Assembly (NCBI GenBank): GCA_963845975.1
Contig: CAWJUD010000001.1
Coordinates: forward strand, 248,001 to 312,000
DNA length: 64,000 bases
Reading direction: 5' to 3'
DNA from: JBEKIK01 sp963845975
GTDB lineage: Bacteria > Planctomycetota > Planctomycetia > Pirellulales > Thermoguttaceae
The notes below the pieces were generated by a model. That model saw only the letters and a program-made list of their open reading frames with translations, had not been told where the DNA came from and made no database searches. Below, one piece after another: positions 17,132 to 25,603 of the stretch; position 1 is the first letter of the stretch, and every line of letters begins with the position of its first letter. The translations under genes and the position numbers were made by a program.

Positions 17132-18019
17132 ATGTCCGAGCAAAACATCAGCGAAATTTTGAAGAAGGTGCAGCGGATTCAGATCGTGGCCAATCGCACG
17201 GTCAACGATCTGATGGCCGGTCAATACAAGAGCGTGTTCCGCGGCCGGGGCATGGAGTTCGACGAGGTCCGCGAATACCAGCCCGGCGACGATATACGCA
17301 CCATCGATTGGAACGTCACCGCGCGGACCGGCACGCCGTTTATCAAGCGCTTTTGCGAGGAACGGGAATTGACCGTGCTGCTCTTGGTCGATGTTTCGGC
17401 CTCGGGAGTTTTCGGCTCCGGCAAACAGTCCAAAATGGATCTGACCGTGGAAGTGGCCGCGATGCTGATGTTCTCGGCGCTAAAGAACAACGACAAAGTC
17501 GGGCTGATCACATTCTGTGACAATGTTATCGATTACTTTCCGCCCCGCAAGGGCAAATCGAACCTGCTGAAACTCATCCGCCATCTGATCGCGGCCGAAT
17601 CGACGCCGCGCGACACCAATCTGGCCGTAGCCCTGGACTACCTTAACCGCGTGCAAAAACGCCGCGCAGTGGCGTTTTTGCTGAGCGATTTTCTGGCCCC
17701 TTCCGCCTGGCATTCCATGACGGTGGCCAACCGGCGGCACGACCTGATCGCCGTGACCGTGACCGATCCCCGCGAACAATCCCTTTCCGACGTTGGCTTC
17801 ATCACGCTTGCGGACTCCGAGACCGGCGAGATCGTGGAACTCGACACCCGGCAGCCGCAAGTCCGGGCGATGTTCGAGTCGCATTCGTCGCACAGGGCCG
17901 TGGCCCTGGCGGAAACGCTGAAAAAAGCGGGCGTGGACCAACTCGCCATCCAGACCGACGAAGATTACCAGAAAAGCTTCCGCCGCTTCTTCCACATGCG
18001 CGAGAGGAGGTTCCGTTGA
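17132..18019 (+). CDS. DUF58 domain protein of the Bat operon
   Basis: 295 aa. The DUF58 signature GRGMEFDEVREYQPGDDIRT, IDWNVTARTGTPFIKRF is followed by a VWA-like region (TVLLLVDVSASGVFGSGKQS). The usual DxSxS metal site reads DVSAS here, which is intact. No membrane helix is seen, so it should be cytoplasmic, next to MoxR. DUF58 proteins regularly sit between moxR and batA. The stop overlaps the next start (TGATG). Confidence 0.9.
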   Translation: MSEQNISEILKKVQRIQIVANRTVNDLMAGQYKSVFRGRGMEFDEVREYQPGDDIRTIDWNVTARTGTPFIKRFCEERELTVLLLVDVSASGVFGSGKQSKMDLTVEVAAMLMFSALKNNDKVGLITFCDNVIDYFPPRKGKSNLLKLIRHLIAAESTPRDTNLAVALDYLNRVQKRRAVAFLLSDFLAPSAWHSMTVANRRHDLIAVTVTDPREQSLSDVGFITLADSETGEIVELDTRQPQVRAMFESHSSHRAVALAETLKKAGVDQLAIQTDEDYQKSFRRFFHMRERRFR

Positions 18020-19164
18020 TGCATAAAATTGTAAAATGCAAATTGCAAATTGCAAATTGCAAATTGGTTGGGTGGCATGGCCACGCTAGCGTGGCCATGC
18101 CACCTTGCAAATTTACCATAAAGCCGCGACCGTCGGTCGCGCCGCATGTAAAGCTGCGACCATTGGTCGCGCTAATGGCCGCATTATTGCTGTTTGCCGT
18201 CGGTTGTGGAGATATATCCAAAGATCCTCAACCCTCTTCGCCCCAAAAGAATCCCGCCCGTTCGGAAGTGGAGCGCGGGCCGGTCAAGCTCACGGCCGAG
18301 GTTCAGCCGGCCAAGGCGCGGCTCTCGGACGAGCCGGTTCTGACGTTGACCATCGATTACGAACCTGGCGTGCAAGTAGAAAAGCCGCCTTTCGGCGCAT
18401 CGATGGGAAGTTTTTTGGTCCGCGATTTTCACGAGCCGCTGACCAAAACCCGCAACGGCCGGGAAATTATGCAGCAAGTGTATACTTTGGAACCGATCGA
18501 GACCGGCCGCCTATTGATCGATCCGATCAACGTCACATTCATCGACTTGAGGCCCAACGGCGATGAAAAAACCCACACCTTGCAGACAGAGGCTTTAAGC
18601 GTGGAAATCTCGTCGATGCTGGGCGATAGCTCTGCTTCGCTGGCTGATCTACGTCCCCAGGCAGGGCCGTTGGATTTGCCTGCGCATTGGTCGGTCCTGG
18701 GCTGGTCGATAGTTATTATCTGCATTCTCTTTGCGATTATCGGCTGGTTGACCAGGCGCCACTTCAAGCGCAAACAAGCCGCGGCGGAAGTCGTTCTCTC
18801 GCCCGAGGAATTGGCTCGAATGGAGTTGGAAAAACTGGCTCAATCCCGTCTGGCCGAAACCGACCTGGTGCAATTCTACGTGGAGCTGACCGCCGTGGTG
18901 CGGCGCTACATCGAGCGGACCACCGGCGTCCGCGCACCAGAGCAAACAACCGAGGAATTCTTGCGGGAAATCAGCCAGGCTAACACCTTCGACCGCGATA
19001 CAAACGAGCGGCTGCGGAATTTTTTGGAGTCGGCCGACCTGGTGAAATTCGCCGCTTACAGGCCGCGGCAGGAAGACGTCGAGGAGAGTTTTTCCAGGGC
19101 GAAAATCTTTATCGGGCTGAAACCCCAAGGCACGACGCGCCAGGCGCAGGAGGCGGCCGTATGA
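18019..19164 (+). CDS. BatD-like/DUF4381-type membrane lipoprotein of the Bat operon, repeat-derived N-terminus
   Basis: About 381 aa from the ATG at 18019, chosen because AGGAGG lies 8 bases upstream and the start overlaps the previous stop. Residues 1-52 are encoded by dispersed repeats: tandem TGCAAAT units, the TGGCATGGCCACGC palindrome and GCGACC-GGTCGC hairpins. A lipobox LLFAVGC then gives Cys63. After it, a beta-rich periplasmic domain resembles BatD (LTAEVQPAKARLSDEPVLTL). A transmembrane helix (VLGWSIVIICILFAIIGWL) and a cytoplasmic DUF4381-like tail follow (FYVELTAVVRRYIERTTGVR). A later ATG at 18097 is an alternative start. The next gene, batA, overlaps by ATGA. Confidence 0.75.
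   Translation: MHKIVKCKLQIANCKLVGWHGHASVAMPPCKFTIKPRPSVAPHVKLRPLVALMAALLLFAVGCGDISKDPQPSSPQKNPARSEVERGPVKLTAEVQPAKARLSDEPVLTLTIDYEPGVQVEKPPFGASMGSFLVRDFHEPLTKTRNGREIMQQVYTLEPIETGRLLIDPINVTFIDLRPNGDEKTHTLQTEALSVEISSMLGDSSASLADLRPQAGPLDLPAHWSVLGWSIVIICILFAIIGWLTRRHFKRKQAAAEVVLSPEELARMELEKLAQSRLAETDLVQFYVELTAVVRRYIERTTGVRAPEQTTEEFLREISQANTFDRDTNERLRNFLESADLVKFAAYRPRQEDVEESFSRAKIFIGLKPQGTTRQAQEAAV
18027..18174. repeat. Repeat cluster inside the 5' coding end of the 18019 gene
   Basis: Three families in a row: TGCAAAT tandem units (18035-18067); a perfect 16-bp palindrome with TA centre, GGTGGCATGGCCACGC and its mirror (18071-18104); and two short hairpins, GCGACCGTCGGTCGC and GCGACCATTGGTCGC (about 18126-18172). 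All are translated if the ATG at 18019 is used. Confidence 0.85.
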
Positions 19165-20231
19165 TGGGATTCCGCTTCCAGGATCCATTGTGGCTCTTGC
19201 TCTTGATCCCCTTGGCGGCCGCGGGCCTGTGGATGCTTCGCCGACGGCGACGCGCCGCGGTCTTGTATTCCAGCGTGGAACTTCTCAAGAATCTGCCTGT
19301 CACTTGGGCGCAACGCGTAAAACGATTGCTGCCCCTGGCTTTTCTCGCCGGATTGGCGCTTTTGGTCATAGCTTTGGCCCGGCCGCAGCACGGCAAAGAG
19401 GAATTCCGCATCCGGGCCGAGGGGATCGCCATCGAAATGGTCGTCGATCGATCCGGCTCGATGCATGCCCTGGATTTCGAGCTTGACAACAAACGGGCGT
19501 CTCGGTTGGCGGTGGTAAAAAAAGTTTTTAAGGATTTTGTCAACGGCGAAGGCGGATTGGCCGGACGGCCGGACGATCTTATCGGGCTGGTGGATTTCGG
19601 CGGATTTGTCGAGGCCAAATGCCCGTTGACGTTCGATCACGGGGCCTTGCTGCAACTCCTCGATACGGTGAAAATCCCCGAGCCTATTTATGATTCGCGG
19701 GGCAATGTAATCAATGCTCGGCTGCTGCAGGAAGAGCAAATGACCGCCATCGGCGACGCCCTGGCAACGGCCGTCGAACGCCTAAAACCCATTAAAGCCA
19801 AGAGCAAAATCATCATACTGTTAAGCGATGGCGAGAGCAACGCCGGGGTGGTCGATCCGCTCGAGGCGGCCCAAGCGGCAAAGGCCTACGGAATAAAAAT
19901 CTACGCCATCGGCATCGGCACCACAGGTTTTGTTCCCATGCCTCAAGAAGACCCATTTGGCCGTCAGGTGTTGGTGCAGGAAAGGGTCCAGATCGACGAA
20001 AGGGCCTTGAAAATGATCGCCGACGCTACCGGCGGCAAATATTACAATGCCAAAGACACGGAAAAACTCCGCAAAATCTACGCCGACATCGATCTATTGG
20101 AAAAAACAACAAGCGAAGGTCGATTATACACCGAATATCGCGAATTGTTTTCATACGCCTTGTTCCTGGGCCTGGGATTGGTGCTTTTGGAAATGCTACT
20201 AGCGTGCACCAGATTTAGATCGTTGCCATAA
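19161..20231 (+). CDS. batA: BatA-type VWA domain membrane protein
   Basis: 356 aa. The layout is that of BatA: two N-terminal membrane helices (DPLWLLLLIPLAAAGLWML; LLPLAFLAGLALLVIALARP), a VWA domain and a C-terminal helix (LFSYALFLGLGLVLLEMLL). The metal-ion site MVVDRSGSMHALD keeps DxSxS; a second loop is QMTAIGDALATAV and a third IIILLSDGESNAG. Residues about 60-330 would face the periplasm. Its start overlaps the previous stop (ATGA). A repeat-filled gap of about 45 bases separates it from batB. Confidence 0.9.
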   Translation: MMGFRFQDPLWLLLLIPLAAAGLWMLRRRRRAAVLYSSVELLKNLPVTWAQRVKRLLPLAFLAGLALLVIALARPQHGKEEFRIRAEGIAIEMVVDRSGSMHALDFELDNKRASRLAVVKKVFKDFVNGEGGLAGRPDDLIGLVDFGGFVEAKCPLTFDHGALLQLLDTVKIPEPIYDSRGNVINARLLQEEQMTAIGDALATAVERLKPIKAKSKIIILLSDGESNAGVVDPLEAAQAAKAYGIKIYAIGIGTTGFVPMPQEDPFGRQVLVQERVQIDERALKMIADATGGKYYNAKDTEKLRKIYADIDLLEKTTSEGRLYTEYRELFSYALFLGLGLVLLEMLLACTRFRSLP

Positions 20232-20272
20232 ATACTGTAAACCGCATACTGTAAACCGTAAACCGTAAACTC
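20231..20272 (+). repeat. Tandem GTAAACC element between batA and batB
   Basis: ATACTGTAAACCGCATACTG followed by GTAAACCGTAAACCGTAAAC: a 7-base GTAAACC unit repeated with variants. It starts at the batA stop and ends 4 bases before the batB ATG, so it occupies the place of the ribosome-binding site. Confidence 0.8.
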
Positions 20273-20275
20273 CCA

Positions 20276-21300
20276 ATGATCATCTTCGACCGTCCCAGTA
20301 TGTTGCTGTTGCTGTGGATTCTGCCGCTGGTTGCAGGGCTGATGATATATGCCCAGCGCAAGCGGGCGGCGGCGGCGAGGCGGTTTGTCCAGACATCGAT
20401 GCTGGCTCGGCTGATGCCGCCGATGATAAGCACCCGACCCTGGATAAAGGGGACATTACTGATTTTGGGTCTGGCGGTGATCATCGTGGCCGGGGCAAGG
20501 CCGCGATTCGGAGCGTATCTCGAAAAAACAGTGCAGCGCGGCGTGGATTGCTTCATTTGCCTGGATGTTTCCAGGTCCATGCTGGCCGAAGACGTGGCGC
20601 CCAATCGGCTGGGGCGGGCGAAATCCGACATCCGCGACCTGCTGAAAAAACTGGCCGGCGACCACGTGGGGCTTATCGTCTTCGCCGGAAAGCCGGTGGT
20701 CAAGGTGCCGCTTACCACCGACGACGTATTCTTCCGCAGCGTGCTCGACGATGTCGATACCCGCAGCGCGCCCGCGGCGGCACGCTTATCGGCGACGCCA
20801 TCCGCAAGGCAATGGAAGCCATGCCTCCCAGGGCCGACCACGATCAGATTATCGTGCTTATCACCGATGGCGAGGACCAGGAATCGTACGCCGCGGAAGC
20901 CGCCAAACAGGCCGCCGAAAAAGGCGTCAAAATCTTCACCGTCGGTTTGGGCGATTCCACCGAAGGCGCACGCATACCCATCCGCGGCGAGTCGGGCGGG
21001 CTGACTTATATAAAAGAAGAAGAAAAAAAGGAGCATTGGTCAAAAACAGATCAAGACCTGCTGAAACAAATCGCCCTGACTACCGGCGGGGCCCACATTC
21101 CCGCCGGCACAAAAGCCTATGATTTGGGGCAGGTCTACGAGGATCATCTGGCCAACCTTGCTCGGGGCGAGGAAGAAAATCAAAAACGAAAACGCTTCCA
21201 CGAACAATATCAAATCTTCCTGGGCTTGGGAATAGCCCTGCTGGCCCTGGAACGGATGATTCCGATTTACGGCCGGCCGAACGGGCGAGGGAGCAAATAA
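20276..21300 (+). CDS. batB: BatB-type VWA domain protein, frameshifted
   Basis: Two frames make one BatB of about 341 aa. The first runs from 20276 to about 20770 (N-terminal helices, then ICLDVSRSMLAEDVAPNRLG, with the DxSxS site intact). The second runs from about 20770 to 21300 (GGTLIGDAIRKAMEAMP, IIVLITDGEDQESYAAEAAK, then the C-terminal helix QIFLGLGIALLALERMI). The change falls in GCGCGCCCGCGGCGGC and fits one missing base. Without the frame change the length and order are those of a normal BatB. BatB pairs with BatA in the envelope. No good ribosome-binding site is seen because a tandem repeat fills the gap. Confidence 0.82.
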
Positions 21301-21301
21301 G

Positions 21302-21495
21302 ATGATTGCAAATTGTAAATTGCAAATCGCAAATCGCAAATTGCGAGCAACATCTACGATGAAGTATTGTTTAGCCGCGACCCGAAGGGGAGCGCTAGGG
21401 ATATTGGCCGGGTGCCATGGCCACGCTAGCGTGGCCATGCAGGCATTTTTCTGCACTTCGCACATGCCCACGACAAGCGTGGGCATGGCACCTGC
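21302..21495. repeat. Repeat cluster inside the 5' coding end of batC
   Basis: Tandem GCAAATT/GCAAATC units (21305-21345), a TTTAGCCGCGACCCGAAGGG element (21370-21389), the CATGGCCACGC-TA-GCGTGGCCATG palindrome (21416-21439) and ATGCCCACG-ACAAG-CGTGGGCAT (21464-21486). All lie upstream of the hydrophobic core of the signal peptide. Confidence 0.85.
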
Positions 21496-23305
21496 TAAAT
21501 ATTTATTACAACTTATCTTGGTTTTGATATTCACTGCCCCGGCATTTGCCGGCTCCGGCGAAGCGGTCGGCAAAGTACGAGAGGGGATCACTCAATTCCG
21601 GGGCGGCGATTTCAAATCCGCTGCCGAGGCGTTTTCCGCCGCCGATGAAGCCCTGCCCAACGAGTTGAAAATCGCCTTTGATCGCGGTTGCGCGTATGCG
21701 GCCTACGGCGAATACGATAAGGCCGTGGAACAGTTCCAAAAAGCGGCTTCGGCGTCGGATCACAAGTTGGCCGCTCTGGCAAACTACAATCTTGGCGGAG
21801 TGGCGGTTGCCAGGGCCAAAACAAAATTGGGCCAAAAGCCCGAGGAGGCCGAAGGCGAGGCCCGCACCGCCGCACTGGAATACTTGATCCAAGCGGCCAG
21901 GCATTATCACGATGCTTTGAGCATAGACGGGGAAAACTCCGACGCCCGATACAATCTCGAAACCATCCGCTTGTGGATCAAACATATCCAGGACGTGTGG
22001 CAGAAGCGCGACCGGCAAAAACGCCGGGACGGCATGAACCTTTTGCAATACCTGGAATGGTTGGAGAGCGAGCAAAGATCGTTAATCGAAACGGGTAAAG
22101 AACTTGGCCGCGCGAAACCCTCGCCGCGGCAGCGCGAGGCGATCCGCGCAGCCGAGAACGCCCAGCGCACTCTGGCCGAGGAGATCCAGCCGTTGAAAGA
22201 GAAGATTGCCGCAACCTTAACCACGCCGCAACAACCGCCCGGCACGAACCAAGCGGCCTCTCCCAGCGCCGACGTGCAAAAGGCGGTTGAACTGCTCCAC
22301 CGCCTGGCCGACGAGGTCAGCCAGTCGATGAGTAAGGCGGCCGATTCGCTGGCCGGGGGGGCATTGTCCCAAGCCGCCGAGTCGCAATCCCAGGCCGTGG
22401 AAAATATAGACCAGATCTTCATGGCCGTCGCCCCGTATGCCAACCTGGTCGAGCGCGGTATCCATCGGCAAGAGGAATTGATCAATCGATCGCCCGCCGC
22501 CGAAAAGCAAGAGAACGCGAACGAACAAAATGCCGCGGTTAAACATGCGCAACACCAGCCCGAAGCGCAAGCGAGGAATTCCAATGTGCCTTTCGACGGC
22601 AACGATGCCGCCTGGAACCAACGCTTTATCGCACGGTACGGACGGATTCTTTCGGCCAAGGCCCGCCGGGAGTTGGAGCAACTCGATGCCATGCCGGGCG
22701 CTAAGCAGGAGCCGCCGCCGCAATCCGCGACTTCCACAGTCCCCAACGCTAACGCCGCGCAGGCCCCGGACAAGGATCAGCCGGGTTCGGACGAGCAATT
22801 AAAGGCCGACCAACAGCGCCGCGATTTGAAAGAGGCCTTGCAATTGGGCGTGCAATCGGCCCCCAAGGTGGAAAAGCTGGCAGACGAAGCCGCCTTGCTC
22901 TTGGAAGAGAATAAACCCGGCGAGGCCTTGCCAAAACAACAGGAGGCGTTCAAACTGCTCAAAGACATGCTCCCCAAACAACAGCCGCAAGAGCAAGATA
23001 AAAAAGACCAGGAGAAAAAAGACCAGGAGAAAAAGGATCAAGAAAAGAAAGATCAGCAGCAGAAGGAACAAGAAAAAAAGGACCAAGGGAAACAAGACCA
23101 GAACAAACAAGATCAGCAAAAAAAAGACGAAGAGAAAAACCAGCAGCAACAGAACCAGCAACAGCAGAAACAACGCGATTTGAACAAGGAAAAGGCCGAT
23201 GCGGTCCTGCAAAAGGCCCGGCAACGGCTGGATCAACATCGCGAACTGGAAAAGACGCTCGAAGGTTACCTATACCGGCCGGAAAAGGTGGAAAAGGATT
23301 GGTAA
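21302..23305 (+). CDS. batC: BatC-type TPR protein with repeat-derived leader and Lys/Gln/Asp-rich tail
   Basis: 667 aa from the ATG at 21302, which follows the batB stop by one base and a GAGGGAG ribosome-binding site. Residues 1-63 come from dispersed repeats. The signal peptide (KYLLQLILVLIFTAPAFAGS) starts near a second possible ATG at 21485. TPR-like helices follow (REGITQFRGGDFKSAAEAFS; AYGEYDKAVEQFQKAASAS). A helical middle region ends near 22550. A QPEAQA-coding dispersed repeat lies in frame at 22554-22576. The C-terminal third has a run of KKDQE units (about 22996-23160), then a coiled coil. BatC proteins are periplasmic TPR partners of BatA/BatB. Confidence 0.82.
   Translation: MIANCKLQIANRKLRATSTMKYCLAATRRGALGILAGCHGHASVAMQAFFCTSHMPTTSVGMAPAKYLLQLILVLIFTAPAFAGSGEAVGKVREGITQFRGGDFKSAAEAFSAADEALPNELKIAFDRGCAYAAYGEYDKAVEQFQKAASASDHKLAALANYNLGGVAVARAKTKLGQKPEEAEGEARTAALEYLIQAARHYHDALSIDGENSDARYNLETIRLWIKHIQDVWQKRDRQKRRDGMNLLQYLEWLESEQRSLIETGKELGRAKPSPRQREAIRAAENAQRTLAEEIQPLKEKIAATLTTPQQPPGTNQAASPSADVQKAVELLHRLADEVSQSMSKAADSLAGGALSQAAESQSQAVENIDQIFMAVAPYANLVERGIHRQEELINRSPAAEKQENANEQNAAVKHAQHQPEAQARNSNVPFDGNDAAWNQRFIARYGRILSAKARRELEQLDAMPGAKQEPPPQSATSTVPNANAAQAPDKDQPGSDEQLKADQQRRDLKEALQLGVQSAPKVEKLADEAALLLEENKPGEALPKQQEAFKLLKDMLPKQQPQEQDKKDQEKKDQEKKDQEKKDQQQKEQEKKDQGKQDQNKQDQQKKDEEKNQQQQNQQQQKQRDLNKEKADAVLQKARQRLDQHRELEKTLEGYLYRPEKVEKDW
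22554..22576 (+). repeat. Dispersed repeat AGCCCGAAGCGCAAGCGAG inside batC coding sequence
   Basis: The same 19-base core occurs at 29822-29840 between glmS and the NusG-like gene. In batC it is translated in frame as HQPEAQARN, within the non-conserved region before the acidic tail. I recognise the core as a frequent dispersed repeat of planctomycete genomes. Confidence 0.75.
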
Positions 23306-23384
23306 ATAAACCAATAAGCAATAAATATGGTTGGTTTTTGTTTATCGTGAATTTGTATTTTCGCCTTTTCGTGTGAAAAATATA

Positions 23385-25325
23385 ATGATGAGCATGCGAC
23401 CGAGAATCATTTCAATACGAATAATTATCGCGGCGCTGGTCATAGCGTGGCCGGCGACGGCGTGTCGGGCTGCGGGCGAAAAGCCGGAACTCATCGTGGA
23501 AATGGATCGCAACCGCATCTACGAAGGCGAGTCGGTCTTGTACCGCATCACGCTTAATAACGTGGAAAATCCCCGCCAGCCGGACCTGCCGGGTTTTGAC
23601 GATTTTCAGGTCACGCCATTAGGCGAACAATCCATTGGCATGCAATTTACAATAGATATTAACGGCCAGAAATCGGATATCATCCGCCGCGGGCGCCAGT
23701 ACAACTACCGGCTCACGCCCAAGCGGGCGGGAAACCTGACCATCCCCGCCCCCACGGCCGAGGTCGACGGCCAAAAACTCATCGGCAAGGAAATGTCGCT
23801 TATTGTTACGGCCCCGCAGGACCAAGACATCGTGCGCATGGAAATCACGGCCGAGCCGATCTCGGTTTATCCACTGCAACCGTTTTCGGTGATCCTTTCT
23901 ATTTCGGTAAAAGCACTGCCCGAGCCCTATGCGGACGATAATCCGGTAGCCGTGCAAACCTCGCCCCCGGAACTGCAAATTCCCTGGGTCGACGATGAAC
24001 GCCTGCCCGACGGCCTAAAACCAAAAGAAAACTGGCAGCGTTGGCTTGCGCCTTTGCAAAGCAGAGGTGGAGCGGGATTCGCCGTTAACAACATCGGCAG
24101 CAATTCGGTCTTTTCCTTTTTCGAAGACCGGCGGATGGCCTTTATGCCCGATCCGCAAAGCATCCGCATGCCGGACAAATCGGGCAAGATGACCGGATAT
24201 AAGCGGTTTCAGTTCAAGCGGACTTTTGTCGCCAAGAATGTCGATCAGTACACTTTCGGGCCAGTCTCGCTCAAAGGAATTTTCGCCGCCGGAATTAGTC
24301 CAACCAACAGCCCGCAGAGCAAAGACATCTACGCCGTGGCCAAGGCCTTGACAGTGAAAATCAAGGACGTGCCCGAGCAGGGCCGGCCGGAGACCTACAT
24401 CGGCGCTATCGGCCGCTTCCAGTTCGATGCCGATCTCGCCCCGCGAAAGGCAAAGACCGGCGATCCCATGACCTTGACCTTAACGCTCAGCGGATCGGGA
24501 TCCCTGGACAGGGCTACCATGCCCGATTTATCAAAAATCCCCCAAATCGCCAGGAATTTCAAAATCTACGAGGCCACCCAGCAAACCAAGGGCGACCGGC
24601 GGCAATTTACCAGCAGTTTGCGTCCGCTGGAGGCGGGCATAAAGGAATTTCCACCGGTGGCGGTTTCGTATTTCGACGTGCAGGATGAAAAATACGTCAC
24701 ACTCACTTCGCCGCCGATCCCCATCGAGATCGAAAAGGCCGATAAACTTGCCGGGCGCGACATTGTCGCTTCGCCCAGCGGACTGAAGTCCGTGGATAAG
24801 GAATTGGAGACCCGCCAGGAAGGGATTTATGCAAACATCACCGATCCGGGCCAATTGACCGACGAATCGATCCGGCCCGAGCGGTGGTTGGCCGCCTTGG
24901 GCGGGCTGGCTGGATTGTATGCCGCCATGGCTTTTGCCGTGGTCCGCCTGCGGCGCTTAAGCGGCGATACGGTCCATCAACGGCGGCGTTCCGCGCCTGC
25001 TAAGGCCAGGCGCTCGCTAAGCGAGGCAACGAAAGAATTGTCGGCCGGCCGGGTCCGCGAAGGCGCGGATCGGTTGGAGTCGGCGCTGGTTAATCTCGTC
25101 GCCGATTGGAGCAATACGCCCGCCGCGGGCATGACGCCGGCCGAGGCCTGCCGCCAATTAGAATCGCTGGGCATCGACGGCGAAGTATTGCAACGCGCCG
25201 GCCGATTCCTGGAAAATTGTGAAAGCGTCCATTACGGCGCGACTCCGCAAGCCGGCGAGGCCCTCCGCCGCGATGCGAAGGACGTGTTGGAATCGGTTAT
25301 CCATGCACTACGAAAGAGAAAATAG
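23385..25325 (+). CDS. batD: BatD-type oxygen-tolerance protein
   Basis: About 646 aa from ATG 23385 (a TTG at 23331 would add a poorly supported leader). A signal peptide is present (IIIAALVIAWPATACRA). Two beta-sandwich BatD repeats follow: VEMDRNRIYEGESVLYRITL with LPGFDDFQVTP, and later FQFDADLAPRKAKTGDPMTL with LTLSGSGSLDRATMPDLSKI. A transmembrane helix lies near the end (LAALGGLAGLYAAMAFAVV), followed by a cytoplasmic helical tail of about 130 aa. BatD is a large periplasmic, membrane-anchored partner in Bat loci. It is about 80 bases downstream of batC on the same strand. Confidence 0.88.
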   Translation: MMSMRPRIISIRIIIAALVIAWPATACRAAGEKPELIVEMDRNRIYEGESVLYRITLNNVENPRQPDLPGFDDFQVTPLGEQSIGMQFTIDINGQKSDIIRRGRQYNYRLTPKRAGNLTIPAPTAEVDGQKLIGKEMSLIVTAPQDQDIVRMEITAEPISVYPLQPFSVILSISVKALPEPYADDNPVAVQTSPPELQIPWVDDERLPDGLKPKENWQRWLAPLQSRGGAGFAVNNIGSNSVFSFFEDRRMAFMPDPQSIRMPDKSGKMTGYKRFQFKRTFVAKNVDQYTFGPVSLKGIFAAGISPTNSPQSKDIYAVAKALTVKIKDVPEQGRPETYIGAIGRFQFDADLAPRKAKTGDPMTLTLTLSGSGSLDRATMPDLSKIPQIARNFKIYEATQQTKGDRRQFTSSLRPLEAGIKEFPPVAVSYFDVQDEKYVTLTSPPIPIEIEKADKLAGRDIVASPSGLKSVDKELETRQEGIYANITDPGQLTDESIRPERWLAALGGLAGLYAAMAFAVVRLRRLSGDTVHQRRRSAPAKARRSLSEATKELSAGRVREGADRLESALVNLVADWSNTPAAGMTPAEACRQLESLGIDGEVLQRAGRFLENCESVHYGATPQAGEALRRDAKDVLESVIHALRKRK

Positions 25326-25603
25326 TGGACGGCGGACGGCGGCCAGTGGGCAGTGATTAAACATAAAGCCGCAACCGGCGGTCGCGGTATTAAGTGCATA
25401 AATATTTCGTAAAGCTGCGGTTTGTGGCCGCAGTTTTACGCGCGTCAAATGTTTTGTAAAGCCGCGACGGGCACCAACCGAAGGTTGGTCGATCGCGATT
25501 TAAAGTGCGATCCAAATGCAAGACCCCAGAACGAAGAACGAAGAACGCCGAACTCTCCCCAATTTGCAATTTGCAATTTGCATTTTGCAATTTGCAATAT
25601 TAT
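25325..25603. repeat. Dense repeat block between batD and batE, extending into batE
   Basis: GTGGACGGCGGACGGCGG-type tandem (25325-25356); AAAGCCGCAACCGGCGGTCG and AAAGCTGCGGTTTGTGGCCG elements (about 25371-25437); CACCAACCGAAGGTTGGTCG (about 25470-25491); GAACGAA tandem units (about 25527-25548); and TTTGCAA tandem units (25561-25600). The last two are inside the batE reading frame. Confidence 0.85.

Noticed and set aside
18035..18067. TGCAAAT tandem units as a possible CRISPR or phase-variable array
   Set aside because: The units are 7 bases with no spacers, so not CRISPR. A change in unit number would alter the frame, but I have no evidence of variation between copies of this locus.
20765..20790. 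Programmed frameshifting in batB
   Set aside because: No slippery heptamer or downstream stimulatory structure is evident, and several unrelated genes show the same kind of break, so sequence error is a simpler explanation.
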